NCBI RefSeq assembly: GCF_023921805.1
Contig: NZ_CP074197.1
Location: forward strand, 124,001 to 188,000
DNA: 64,000 nucleotides
Source: Ruminococcus sp. FMBCY1
GTDB lineage: Bacteria > Bacillota > Clostridia > Oscillospirales > Acutalibacteraceae
Reading direction: 5' to 3'
Below are positions 37,059 to 44,421 of this stretch, piece after piece. The notes beneath the pieces are model-generated. The model was not told the origin of the DNA. It saw only the letters and a program-made list of their open reading frames with translations, and ran no database searches. The position numbers and the translations under genes were made by a program. Position 1 is the stretch's first letter. Every line of letters begins with the position of its first letter.

Positions 37059-37667
37059 ATTAAGACGATATTAGTTAAGGCGAATGGTCAAAAGTTTCAA
37101 GTTTATTCGGCTGAAGAAGTTAATAATAAAATATGTGTAATATTTAACAAGGACGGGAAAAAGTATTATTACAATAAGCAGAGTATTGAAATTTTGGAAA
37201 ACAAGAGATCAAACTTTGTATTGGAGTCATATATAAAAGGGAAATTACCTTTTACCGTATATACATTTAAAAAAGAATGTTTCAGATGTCACGGATTGAC
37301 AAATGTTATAACTTACATAAAATATAAATATAGCCCTTACGATGATTTAACTTATCCTTGGGATATAAATAGGCTTACTAATAGTCAAGATATTTTTGCT
37401 CACATAATGGATCCGTCTATCGAATATTTTGGATTAAGTGTTATAGGCAATTTACCAAAATTTGACAGTATTCTTATGAACGCTTTTCCTGATAGAATTG
37501 ATGTAAGATATAGTAATACTACAAAAACATCTTATCCAATGAATTTATGTGAGCACTGCGGAACACCACAGGGAAATTATTATATTTATAGGCAAGTCAA
37601 TGAAATGATTGATGATATGCAACAAATTGATATTTTGGAATACACTACATTAGAAGATGAAAAATAG
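37059..37667 (+). CDS. unknown protein with two CxxC pairs
   Basis: About 202 residues, not recognised. It begins KTILVKANGQKFQVYSAEEVNNKICVIFNKDGKKYYY, probably a small beta domain. Two cysteine pairs, CFRCHG (about 87-90) and LCEHCGTP (about 173-177), are spaced as in a zinc ribbon. No signal peptide or membrane helix. The start is uncertain: the ribosome site favours ATT at 37059, while ATG at 37026 would add 11 residues. The gene stands alone between palindrome copies 1 and 2, like the toxin-antitoxin and defence genes that follow, so a regulatory or defence role is possible but unproven. Confidence 0.6.
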   Translation: MKTILVKANGQKFQVYSAEEVNNKICVIFNKDGKKYYYNKQSIEILENKRSNFVLESYIKGKLPFTVYTFKKECFRCHGLTNVITYIKYKYSPYDDLTYPWDINRLTNSQDIFAHIMDPSIEYFGLSVIGNLPKFDSILMNAFPDRIDVRYSNTTKTSYPMNLCEHCGTPQGNYYIYRQVNEMIDDMQQIDILEYTTLEDEK

Positions 37668-37694
37668 ATAGTAATTAGACAGTTTATTTTATCA

Positions 37695-37719
37695 CAAGTG
37701 TCCCACCGTGGGACACTTG
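37695..37719. repeat. 23-bp palindrome, copy 2
   Basis: Same arms around central C, extended to CAAG..CTTG. Lies between the zinc-finger-like gene and the first type III system. Confidence 0.9.
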
Positions 37720-37824
37720 CAGTAATACGGTTTTATTATTGATGATTGCTTTTCATAAGACTATAATAAAAGCGGTTCTCTCAACCAACCAAAATGAGAA
37801 TTTAAAAAGTATTTTCAAAAATTA

Positions 37825-37853
37825 TTGATTTTTTTATAAATATATCATATAAT
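37825..37853 (+). promoter_or_regulatory. promoter of type III antitoxin RNA 1
   Basis: TTGATT, 17 bases, TATAAT, 31 bases before the first RNA repeat. Confidence 0.75.
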
Positions 37854-37883
37854 ATAAGTGGACACAATGATGTCTTTAATGAG

Positions 37884-37994
37884 GAGTGCCTTGCAGCTCT
37901 AAATGCAAGTGATTTATGTTGAGTGCCCTGCAGCTCTAAATGTAGGTGATTTATGTTGAGTGCTCTGCAGCTCTAAATGCAGACCGTAATGTAT
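37884..37994 (+). ncRNA. type III antitoxin RNA, three 37-base repeats
   Basis: Units begin at 37884, 37921 and 37958, each starting GAGTGC. Each has a stem (TTGCA/TGCAA, CTGCA/TGTAG, CTGCA/TGCAG) whose arms change together, which supports the pairing. The loop GCTCTAAA can pair with the unit's leading GAG as a pseudoknot. Repeats, then a terminator, then a ToxN-like gene is the layout of ToxIN systems, in which the toxin cuts the RNA into units that inhibit it. Confidence 0.85.
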
Positions 37995-38030
37995 AAAAAA
38001 GGGAGCGAATTTTCGTTCCCTTTTTGTTTT
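37995..38030 (+). terminator. terminator between antitoxin RNA 1 and toxin 1
   Basis: AAAAAGGGAGCGAA and TTCGTTCCCTTTTT pair and are followed by GTTTT. In type III systems this terminator sets the high RNA to low toxin ratio. Confidence 0.85.
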
Positions 38031-38044
38031 AAGGAGAAATGCAT

Positions 38045-38623
38045 TTGAAAGACCTTGATTTTTATATTGTACCAAATAGTTATATTACATACTTACAAAA
38101 GGCCGAGAGTATAAAGCGGGGTTTTACTCGTGTTCCGAATATGGATTATGGTAAAAATCATAAGCCTAAGTTTATATGTGGTATTGTACTTAAGATTAAT
38201 GATGTAAGTTATTTTGTCCCGGTATCATCTTATAAATTTAAGAAACCTGATAATTTTCTGATTTGCGATAAGAACGGAAATACAATCTCATCTTTAAGGT
38301 TTAATTATATGTTTCCTGTTCCGTTAGAAATTATTAAACAGCGAAGAATTGATATTGAACCGGACTTAAAGTACAGAGCTTTGTTGGCCCAAGAACTTAA
38401 ATATTGTAAAGACAATCAAGATACTATAAGAAATTTAGCTAAAAGAACGCATAAAAGGGTAATGCTTGCAAAAAGCCCAACACTTGTTAAAAACAGTTGT
38501 GACTTTTCTTTTCTTGAGCAAAAGTGTCAAGAATATGAAAATCAGTTATTGCAAACCCAACAACCAATCTTACCAAATCAAATACCACCTGTTCCTACAA
38601 ATGAATTTACACAAGGAATATAA
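38045..38623 (+). CDS. ToxN/AbiQ-like type III toxin (endoribonuclease)
   Basis: Toxin of 192 residues that should cleave RNA, including its own antitoxin repeats. Family pattern: start KDLDFYIVPNSYITYLQKAES, then KPKFICGIVLKINDVSYFVPVSSYKF (core of the PemK-like barrel), SSLRFNYMFPVPLEII, and helix IRNLAKRTHKRV followed by CDFSFLEQKCQEY, all in the order of ToxN and AbiQ. The TTG at 38045 has AAGGAG 8 bases before it; the ATG at 38039 is only 2 bases from that site. The C-terminus is Gln/Pro-rich (LPNQIPPVPT), as in the neighbouring toxin 2. Family members give plasmid stability and abortive phage defence. Confidence 0.85.
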   Translation: MKDLDFYIVPNSYITYLQKAESIKRGFTRVPNMDYGKNHKPKFICGIVLKINDVSYFVPVSSYKFKKPDNFLICDKNGNTISSLRFNYMFPVPLEIIKQRRIDIEPDLKYRALLAQELKYCKDNQDTIRNLAKRTHKRVMLAKSPTLVKNSCDFSFLEQKCQEYENQLLQTQQPILPNQIPPVPTNEFTQGI

Positions 38624-38625
38624 TA

Positions 38626-38660
38626 TAAGCCTTCTGCCGAATTTGGCAGAAGGCTTTTTT
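38626..38660 (+). terminator. terminator after toxin 1
   Basis: AAGCCTTCTGCC and GGCAGAAGGCTT perfect stem followed by TTTT. Confidence 0.9.
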
Positions 38661-38664
38661 AGTA

Positions 38665-38689
38665 CAAGTGTCCCACGGTGGGACACTTG
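38665..38689. repeat. 23-bp palindrome, copy 3
   Basis: CAAGTGTCCCAC, central G, GTGGGACACTTG; 42 bases after toxin 1 stop. Confidence 0.9.
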
Positions 38690-38739
38690 AAGTATCAAAA
38701 TAACAGCATTTGATGTTTTAAAATAGCAGGAAATAAATT

Positions 38740-38763
38740 AACTGTCCCACGGTGGGACACTTG
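38740..38763. repeat. 23-bp palindrome, copy 4
   Basis: Left arm altered to AACTGTCCCAC, central G, right arm GTGGGACACTTG. Confidence 0.85.
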
Positions 38764-38815
38764 CGGTATCAAAATAACAGTATTTGATATTTTAGAATTG
38801 CAGGAAAAACAAATT

Positions 38816-38838
38816 AACTGTCCCACGATGGGACACTT
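38816..38838. repeat. 23-bp palindrome, copy 5
   Basis: AACTGTCCCAC, central G, ATGGGACACTT; one arm base differs. It ends 2 bases before the toxin 2 stop. Confidence 0.8.
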
Positions 38839-38840
38839 AT

Positions 38841-39392
38841 TTATATGTTTTGATTAAAATTATTTAAATGTTGTGGTGATTGTATTTGATTAGGTAGAAG
38901 TATATTCTGTAATTGTAATTCATTTATAAGATAATTCTTTATATCGGTTATGTGTTGTTCAAGTCTATTTGGAAAACGACCTTCATAAGACAGAATACGC
39001 AGTAATTTTTTATGTATAGTTTCAATTTCTTGTTTATTTTTTAAGCAAAGGGGATTGCCTTGCGAAATGTATGCTTTAGCAATATATTTATCTGTGATAG
39101 GAAAGCAGTTACTAATTCTATATAGTGCCGGTTTATTGGTGTAACCAATATGATAATACGCAGAACGAATATCATTTTTTGGTAGTTGTATGTAGTTATT
39201 ATACTTGGCAATTTGATTTTGAGTTCTGTGAGAAATATCACTTGTTGGTATAGCCCAAAATAATCCGTTAATATTTTTATCTTTAATACAACAATAAATT
39301 GGACGCTGTTTACTGTCACCGTATTTACCACCCAAATTATTGATTAATTTAATATAAGAGTTATCAATTAAATAAAAACTGTTTTCCTTCAT
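38841..39392 (-). CDS. second type III toxin (ToxN/CptN/TenpN-like)
   Basis: Toxin of 183 residues, distantly like toxin 1: start KENSFYLIDNSYIKLINN, then KQRPIYCCIKDKNINGLFWAIPTSD, a central YYHIGYTNKPALYRISNCFPI, and a helical end NKQEIETIHKKLLRILSYEGRFPNRLEQHITDIK. The pattern suits the CptN/TenpN side of the type III toxin group, a PemK-like RNase fold. Like toxin 1 it ends in a Gln/Pro/Asn-rich tail (LLPNQIQSP). AAAGGAG precedes the ATG. Upstream on the same strand are a terminator, three 43-base repeats and a strong promoter, the complete type III layout. Confidence 0.78.
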   Translation of the reverse strand: MKENSFYLIDNSYIKLINNLGGKYGDSKQRPIYCCIKDKNINGLFWAIPTSDISHRTQNQIAKYNNYIQLPKNDIRSAYYHIGYTNKPALYRISNCFPITDKYIAKAYISQGNPLCLKNKQEIETIHKKLLRILSYEGRFPNRLEQHITDIKNYLINELQLQNILLPNQIQSPQHLNNFNQNI

Positions 39393-39418
39393 TTTTTCTC
39401 CTTTGTCTTTTACAAAAT

Positions 39419-39448
39419 AAGCCTCCTACCATTAAGGTAAGAGGCTTT
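39419..39448 (-). terminator. terminator between antitoxin RNA 2 and toxin 2
   Basis: On the minus strand AAGCCTCTTACC and GGTAGGAGGCTT pair around TTAAT and are followed by ATTTTG. Confidence 0.8.
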
Positions 39449-39450
39449 TC

Positions 39451-39598
39451 GTCAAACCGCCAATTTAGGAACGCCGAACGGTAGGCATATTCAATCAAAC
39501 CGTCAATTTAGGAACGCCGAACGGTAGGCATATTCAATCAAACTGTCAATTTAGGAACGCCGATCAGTAAGCGTATTTTCTCTGGGATTTCTCCCTAC
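39451..39598 (-). ncRNA. type III antitoxin RNA 2, three 43-base repeats
   Basis: The repeated core CAATTTAGGAACGCCGA (plus strand) starts at 39461, 39504 and 39547, exactly 43 bases apart. On the minus strand each unit has ACCGT..ACGGT arms; one unit has ACCGT/GCGGT and another ACTG/CAGT, so the arms covary. The unit length differs from antitoxin 1, so the two systems are unlikely to cross-neutralise. Confidence 0.82.
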
Positions 39599-39604
39599 AA
39601 TATT

Positions 39605-39633
39605 ATTATACACATTGCAGAATAATATGTCAA
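39605..39633 (-). promoter_or_regulatory. promoter of antitoxin RNA 2
   Basis: Minus strand TTGACA, 17 bases, TATAAT: full consensus. Palindrome copy 6 begins 10 bases upstream of the -35 box. Confidence 0.85.
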
Positions 39634-39642
39634 TGATTTTCT

Positions 39643-39669
39643 GCAAGTGTCCCACGGTGGGACACTTGC
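39643..39669. repeat. 23-bp palindrome, copy 6
   Basis: GCAAGTGTCCCAC, central G, GTGGGACACTTGC. Between toxin system 2 and the RloB-like gene. Confidence 0.9.
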
Positions 39670-39679
39670 GGATAAATGA

Positions 39680-40321
39680 TTATTCAGTTTCAACTATAAG
39701 TCTTTTGTTTATTTCTTCAATCCAGCTACTATTGTCAGACTCCAAATATTTTAAAAATCTTTTAAAATTGCTGCTTCCTTTTATGCTGTCATCAGATTCT
39801 AAATTTTGAACTCTTCGCTTCATATCATAGTAGTTTTCCTTTGTAATAAATTGCATAGCTTTTTCTATTTGATTAGCTTTTGCTTTATAATTTTCTACGC
39901 CTGTAAAATGCTTAATTAACGGAGCATTTACAGGTTTGGCAGGGGTGTTGAGATTTTCATCTGTCCAATGTTTTGAAACAATTTGCATAGTACACGGATT
40001 ACCGAATATGATTAGTGAGTCAGCTATATTGTCAATTCCATGAAATTCATTGATTTTACGCTTTATGTCATTGTACTGTTCATATGGCTTTTTTTCTGTA
40101 TCGCAGAATACAAGAACAATATCATATGAGTCACTATTATAGCGGTCTTGGTATCTTGCAGGTATGTTACCGTTTCCATTAGCATTAACTAATTCTATAT
40201 GGTATTGGTCGTTCCATACTTGTAACTCTTTAAGTCTGTCAAGGTAAAAGTATTCTTCGTTTCCTTCACAAATAATACATATTCTTTGCTTGTCAAAAAA
40301 TATAGGTAGGTTATTCATCAT
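39680..40321 (-). CDS. RloB/AbiLii-like protein
   Basis: Cytoplasmic protein of 213 residues. The start QRICIICEGNEEYFYLDRL has the CEG..E.Y pattern of RloB-like TOPRIM-related proteins, and IVLVFCDTEKK supplies the later acidic strand. It overlaps the end of the upstream ATPase gene by 11 bases, so the two proteins are translated together. RloB-family proteins beside an AAA ATPase form abortive phage-defence pairs such as lactococcal AbiL. Probable effector nuclease of that pair; catalytic activity is not provable from the sequence. Confidence 0.68.
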   Translation of the reverse strand: MMNNLPIFFDKQRICIICEGNEEYFYLDRLKELQVWNDQYHIELVNANGNGNIPARYQDRYNSDSYDIVLVFCDTEKKPYEQYNDIKRKINEFHGIDNIADSLIIFGNPCTMQIVSKHWTDENLNTPAKPVNAPLIKHFTGVENYKAKANQIEKAMQFITKENYYDMKRRVQNLESDDSIKGSSNFKRFLKYLESDNSSWIEEINKRLIVETE

Positions 40322-41591
40322 CAGATGATGTACCTCCTTTCACTGTATCATTATGAATACTTATTAGCGTATTGATTAAATCAGGTTCCGGTATTGCACC
40401 GAGAGCACCTTTTTTGTATTTTTCAATAATATCTGTGGTTTCACGCACACCTTGTTGAGCTGTAAAATTAGCAAGTGAATAAAAATAAACATTGTACTTA
40501 TCTTTGTGAACAAACCATATTTGTTCTTTTCTAAACAGCTTTTTGCAATCCATTAAACTAATGTCGTGAGCAGTAAATATCATTTGTGCCTTAGTATTTA
40601 ATTCATTATTGAACATAGCTACTATGGCTCTTGTAAGTTTAAAATGAAGGCTGCTGTCGAGTTCATCTATAATTAAAATTCGGCCTTTTTCCAACGCTTC
40701 AATAACATAGCTTGCTAATGCTGCTATTTTCTTTGTTCCGGTGGAATCAAATATCATACTTGGTACTTGAATACCTTTATATGTTGAAACTAAACGAATT
40801 TGATCCATAATGCTGTCAGGTAAGTTTAGTGCATTTTCATCAGCTTTTCCTTCATCTTTTTTGGAAAATTTTATTTTATCCATATCAACAAATTCAAAAT
40901 TATCCATATATAAATCTGCGTTTTTAATAAATTCAACAATCTTGTTTTGAAGATTGTTTTTATTTTTCATTAGCTCAATAGTATGCTTGATAGGAATATT
41001 ATTCATATTAACAATATCAATTTTATTTGCAAAGCTGATTAGTATTTTTTTCATTTCATCAAGATATTTGAATTTTGTTGTATCAATCTGATAAAAGAAC
41101 AGACTATTATTTGATATAACGGGTAACATTGTATCTAAATTTTCATCTGCACAGTAATATTCTTTATTTTTCACATCTTTTTTGAACCAACATTGTGTTT
41201 TTTCGTTGCCGTATTGGTCTTTTATTATTTCTGAAAAACATTCATATATATATTCTTCTTTATTTTCATCAAATTTAAAATCAAATGAAAATTCTCTGTT
41301 AAATTCTAAGAAAGTAATGCCAAGTTCACATATTGAATTGTCTGTAAATAAATTAGACATTAGTCTTGATTTTCTGTTTAACAGGGCATTTTTAATATCA
41401 GCTATACATTTAATAAAGCGTGTTTTACCTGTATTATTTGAGCCATATATGCCGGCAGCTTTTAATATATTGAAATTGTTTTCTTTATGAACATTAGTGA
41501 TAAATCTTTTATTACGCATATCTGCGTTCATTGAAAATACAACTTCTTGATTGAAAATATAGCAGTTATTAATTCTTATTTCAACTATCAT
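40311..41591 (-). CDS. AAA ATPase, RloA/AbiLi-like
   Basis: ATPase of 426 residues with a split SMC/OLD-like head. Walker A is AAGIYGSNNTGKTRFI (about 45-60), a long middle part follows, then Walker B ILIIDELDSSLHFKLTRAIV (about 300-320) and the switch AHDISLMD. The EIRINN.YIFN..V.FSM start is typical of AAA_15/AAA_21 defence ATPases. The ATG at 41591 has AAGGAG before it; the ATG at 41627 lacks one and would add 12 unusual residues. Overlap with the RloB-like gene and the palindromes on both sides mark a compact two-gene defence module. Confidence 0.78.
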   Translation of the reverse strand: MIVEIRINNCYIFNQEVVFSMNADMRNKRFITNVHKENNFNILKAAGIYGSNNTGKTRFIKCIADIKNALLNRKSRLMSNLFTDNSICELGITFLEFNREFSFDFKFDENKEEYIYECFSEIIKDQYGNEKTQCWFKKDVKNKEYYCADENLDTMLPVISNNSLFFYQIDTTKFKYLDEMKKILISFANKIDIVNMNNIPIKHTIELMKNKNNLQNKIVEFIKNADLYMDNFEFVDMDKIKFSKKDEGKADENALNLPDSIMDQIRLVSTYKGIQVPSMIFDSTGTKKIAALASYVIEALEKGRILIIDELDSSLHFKLTRAIVAMFNNELNTKAQMIFTAHDISLMDCKKLFRKEQIWFVHKDKYNVYFYSLANFTAQQGVRETTDIIEKYKKGALGAIPEPDLINTLISIHNDTVKGGTSSDDE

Positions 41592-41700
41592 ACTTATTCT
41601 CCTTAATTCGCAATCAAATTTTTGCATTTGTTTTATATTAATATTATAGCTTATACTTATATTTTATGCAATATTATTGCACAAAATATTTTGATTTTTT

Positions 41701-41729
41701 AACAAGTGTCCCACGGTGGGACACTTGTT
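41701..41729. repeat. 23-bp palindrome, copy 7
   Basis: AACAAGTGTCCCAC, central G, GTGGGACACTTGTT, the most extended copy. Between the ATPase start and the SSB stop. Confidence 0.9.
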
Positions 41730-41735
41730 GCAGCT

Positions 41736-42167
41736 TCAGAACGGTAAATCATCATCAAGAGGCATATTTTCAAAATCGGGTTGTGATGGCAAAGGCGGCT
41801 GTTCAGATGTAGTTGAAGAAGAGTCTTTATTATTATTTGCTTTTTGCACACGCTCACCGGTAAATGATACTGTATCTGCGACAATTTCGGTTACATAGCG
41901 TGTACTTCCGTCATTGGCCTGATATGTACGACTTTGTCGTTTGCCTTCAAGAGCAATCATATTGCCTTTTGCAAAATAGCGACATACAAATTCTGCTGTG
42001 TAGTTCCAACAGACAACATTGAAAAAATCAACCTTTCTTTCTTCACCGGGTTTGTTGTAATTTCGTTCAACTGCGATACTAAAACTTGTTACGCTTTTTC
42101 CGGTAGTAGTTGATTTGAGTTCAGGGTTAGCAGTAAGTCTTCCCATGAGTACAATTCGATTTAACAT
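41736..42167 (-). CDS. ssb: single-stranded DNA-binding protein
   Basis: SSB of 143 residues. The OB fold is clear (MLNRIVLMGRLTANPEL, SFSIAVERNY, VDFFNVVCWN.TAEFVCRYFAKGNMIALEGK), followed by a Ser/Pro/Gln linker and the acidic tip DDDLPF that recruits partner proteins. As an element-borne copy it would protect single strands during transfer or replication. Palindrome copy 8 lies 34 bases before the start. Confidence 0.95.
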   Translation of the reverse strand: MLNRIVLMGRLTANPELKSTTTGKSVTSFSIAVERNYNKPGEERKVDFFNVVCWNYTAEFVCRYFAKGNMIALEGKRQSRTYQANDGSTRYVTEIVADTVSFTGERVQKANNNKDSSSTTSEQPPLPSQPDFENMPLDDDLPF

Positions 42168-42200
42168 ATTTATGACTCCTTTTTTATTAATATATCAGTT

Positions 42201-42223
42201 AAGTGTCCCACCGTGGGACACTT
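42201..42223. repeat. 23-bp palindrome, copy 8
   Basis: AAGTGTCCCAC, central C, GTGGGACACTT, upstream of ssb. Confidence 0.9.
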
Positions 42224-42566
42224 GTGGATAAACAATAGGTTGTTTATTTATTTTTTCTCTGCTTTCGGGTGTTTAATTGTAGGCGAGTAGCTGCACAGGT
42301 TATGACTTTGCAAAAGTTATTTTACAGTCAACTTTAAAATAGTGTAGGGGAAGAGCTGCCGGCGTAAGTTATGCTGCATTTTTACGAGCAATCGTCTTGT
42401 TCTATTTTTTCTCTGCTTTAGGGGCTTTTGCCGAGCCTGAAAACCTTGCATATTTTAGCTTTTACGCTGTTGCCGTTGAGTATATTTTCTTTTTAACCTG
42501 CAATTATTTATCGGTAATTCTGATTTTGAAGTAATCTTTTGAGAAACAGCAGCTTTTCCCTAAGTT

Positions 42567-42591
42567 CAAGTGTCCCACCGTAGGACACTTG
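42567..42591. repeat. 23-bp palindrome, copy 9
   Basis: CAAGTGTCCCAC, central C, GTAGGACACTTG; one arm base differs. Confidence 0.85.
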
Positions 42592-42608
42592 AGGAGGTAA
42601 GCTATAAC

Positions 42609-42625
42609 TGTCCCACGGTGGGACA
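42609..42625. repeat. 23-bp palindrome, copy 10 (short)
   Basis: Only the inner part TGTCCCAC-G-GTGGGACA is kept, 17 bases after copy 9. Confidence 0.8.
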
Positions 42626-42971
42626 CCAAAACAATATTTTGCCACGGAAAGTAGGGTAGTAAATTTTGCAGGATAAAGACTTAATATTGCAAGCAATATT
42701 AAGTCGGTCACAAATGTCGGCAGTGCCGACATTTTCGATAACATTAACTTTAATATCATCGACTAAGCCTTTAATATCACTTTTAGATTGCTGTTTTATT
42801 TTCATCAGATAAAAGCTGACTTTTTAGTAACATTGATTTTAATATTGCTAAAATTTCAAGACAAAAAGTTTACAAAATGCTGATAGCAGAAAAGAAAAAG
42901 CCTTGATTTTTGCGTAAATTCGATTTATTCCCCATAAGAGTGAAATTACATCAGCAGACAATAAAAAACGC

Positions 42972-44312
42972 TTACAAGTCAAATTTGGCTAAGTTAAACG
43001 CAAAGTTTGTAATGTTGTCAAAAAGTAACGCTTTGAGATAATTTGAACAATTACGGATTTCATATTCTTTGCTTGCTTCTTCATAATTCAAAAGTGTATC
43101 CGAAATCAAGTCACATAATGAATTAGCTTTTGCAATACCGTGCTTTGTAATGCAGTTGTTAATTGAATAAATAAGTGTACGCTGTGACACAGTAGTTTTA
43201 TTATAGGTTTGAGATGTGTTGTTGGTTGCCATATCACAAAGTAAATCAACGGCTTTGCAGTATAATCTTGAATATATATCGTTCTCGTAAGCAACATAGC
43301 TTTGATATGCATTATAATCTGTCAATTCTTTAATCGATTCAACAATCTTGTCATTGTCAGTTGTAAAAGGTACAGTAAGGTTAATTCTGTCAATGATTAG
43401 ATTATGATCTGATTTACTGTTATTTATGGTATTGTTATATATGGTATTGTTATAATGTCCGAAATTTTGGGACACGGTATTGTCCGAAGAATTAGGACAC
43501 GGCAATGTCCTGCTTTTTAGGACACGGTTATTTTCATTGTCCTGTTTTTTAGGACATGGTGAGAGTGCAGATTTTATCGCATTTTTTACATTGTCCGAAA
43601 ATTTAGGACACGGTTTATTACTTTCTTTTTGCTGTTTCTCTATAACGGTAGGATTAGTGTTAAGTATGTAGTTATTTACACAAAACTTACCGTTTTTACC
43701 CTTACGCTTAATTACGGATATATAGCCATAAGCTATAAGTTCATTTAGTGTATTGTAGTATGTCTGCTTGCTTATACCGAGAATTTCCATAGTATAATCT
43801 CTTGTAGGAAATACTGTGTTTGATGATTGAGCAAGTGAATAGAATAAAGCAATCATACCACGAGCCTTAACAGATAAACGAGTATCACACATAATTAGTT
43901 TTGGCATATTTCCGTAGCCGTATGAATAAATATTATCAAGCGAAAGTGTATGATGTTCTGCAGAAGCAGACGGTGGACAACCTATAGCATTAGGATTACT
44001 GCATATGGTGTACACATTTTTATTTAGAAAGCCTTTAGCTTTTGAAATTGAAATATAACTCTTTTCAACAAGCCTGTTCAGATATTTGTAGTAGGTATCC
44101 TTGTTCATATTTAGGTCACGAAGTATTGTGCTGCGTTTTGGATAAATTTTACCTGAACCTGCATAAGAAGCTAAGTAGGCATAAATAGCCTTGCTTTGTA
44201 AAGGCAGTTCTTTGTCAAGCATAACTTTTTGAGCAAGCATACCAAATCCCTGTGCATATACGCCGTCAATTTCTACTGCGATTTCTATGTCTTTGTTATT
44301 TAATTTTTTCAT
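42972..44312 (-). CDS. two-HTH replication initiator-like protein
   Basis: Protein of 446 residues with two winged-helix segments of HTH_36 type: residues about 28-105 (LPLQSKAIYAYLASYAG, RSTILRDLNMNKDTYYKYLNRLVEKSYI) and about 140-220 (LSVKARGMIALFYSL, RDYTMEILGISKQTYYNTLNELIAYGYI). Between about 235 and 300 is a low-complexity stretch with three CP(K/N)xxDN repeats (PCPKFSDN, PCPKKQDN, PCPNSSDN). The C-terminal part is helical. Such proteins occur in the replication/maintenance region of clostridial conjugative elements. A role in initiation or regulation is inferred from the upstream palindrome-rich region and neighbouring ssb. Confidence 0.7.
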   Translation of the reverse strand: MKKLNNKDIEIAVEIDGVYAQGFGMLAQKVMLDKELPLQSKAIYAYLASYAGSGKIYPKRSTILRDLNMNKDTYYKYLNRLVEKSYISISKAKGFLNKNVYTICSNPNAIGCPPSASAEHHTLSLDNIYSYGYGNMPKLIMCDTRLSVKARGMIALFYSLAQSSNTVFPTRDYTMEILGISKQTYYNTLNELIAYGYISVIKRKGKNGKFCVNNYILNTNPTVIEKQQKESNKPCPKFSDNVKNAIKSALSPCPKKQDNENNRVLKSRTLPCPNSSDNTVSQNFGHYNNTIYNNTINNSKSDHNLIIDRINLTVPFTTDNDKIVESIKELTDYNAYQSYVAYENDIYSRLYCKAVDLLCDMATNNTSQTYNKTTVSQRTLIYSINNCITKHGIAKANSLCDLISDTLLNYEEASKEYEIRNCSNYLKALLFDNITNFAFNLAKFDL

Positions 44313-44346
44313 TATAATTCCTCCGTATTTTGAAGCTGCTTGAAAC

Positions 44347-44419
44347 GGACTTTTTTAATTGTTCAAGACCGTGTGAATTAAGCAATTAAAAAAGTCTGCT
44401 GCAAGAGCAACAGACTTAG
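44347..44419 (-). terminator. terminator after the coupling protein, with overlapping inverted repeat
   Basis: On the minus strand AAGTCTGTTGC and GCAGCAGACTT pair and are followed by TTTTTTAATTG, 2 bases past the coupling protein stop. The T run is also one arm of a second inverted repeat (GGACTTTTTTAATTG with CAATTAAAAAAGTCT), so the two hairpins compete. Confidence 0.7.
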
Positions 44420-44421
44420 TT

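Larger units (their letters stand above)
38681..38838 (+). repeat. tandem duplication carrying palindromes
   Basis: About 75 bases (palindrome end, then TATCAAAATAACAG, TTTGAT, GCAGGAAA, AAATTAACTG and the next palindrome) occur twice in tandem with several differences. This produced palindrome copies 4 and 5. It lies between the two convergent type III systems. Confidence 0.8.
42224..42971. other. gene-free region with palindromes, candidate replication or control region
   Basis: No convincing gene in about 740 bases. It holds palindrome copies 9 and 10 and two further perfect palindromes: TTAATATTGC-AA-GCAATATTAA near 42681-42702 and AATGTCGGCA-G-TGCCGACATT near 42714-42734. TTTAATAT occurs several times (42750-42860) as short iteron-like words. 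It lies between ssb and the two-HTH gene, a usual place for a replication origin or for the initiator's own operator. A 67-codon frame on the minus strand (42602-42805) has no ribosome site and reads through a palindrome. Confidence 0.45.

Noticed and set aside
37884..37994. 37-base repeats resembling CRISPR repeats
   Set aside because: Same reasoning: contiguous units, pseudoknot-capable, followed by a terminator and a ToxN-like gene.
39451..39598. Three 43-base direct repeats resembling a short CRISPR array
   Set aside because: The repeats abut without unique spacers, carry covarying stems and sit between a promoter and terminator before a toxin gene, so they are a type III antitoxin RNA. 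No cas gene is near.
42602..42805. 67-codon minus-strand frame in the candidate origin region
   Set aside because: No ribosome site, and its end reads through palindrome copy 10; palindromes in this region make chance frames likely.
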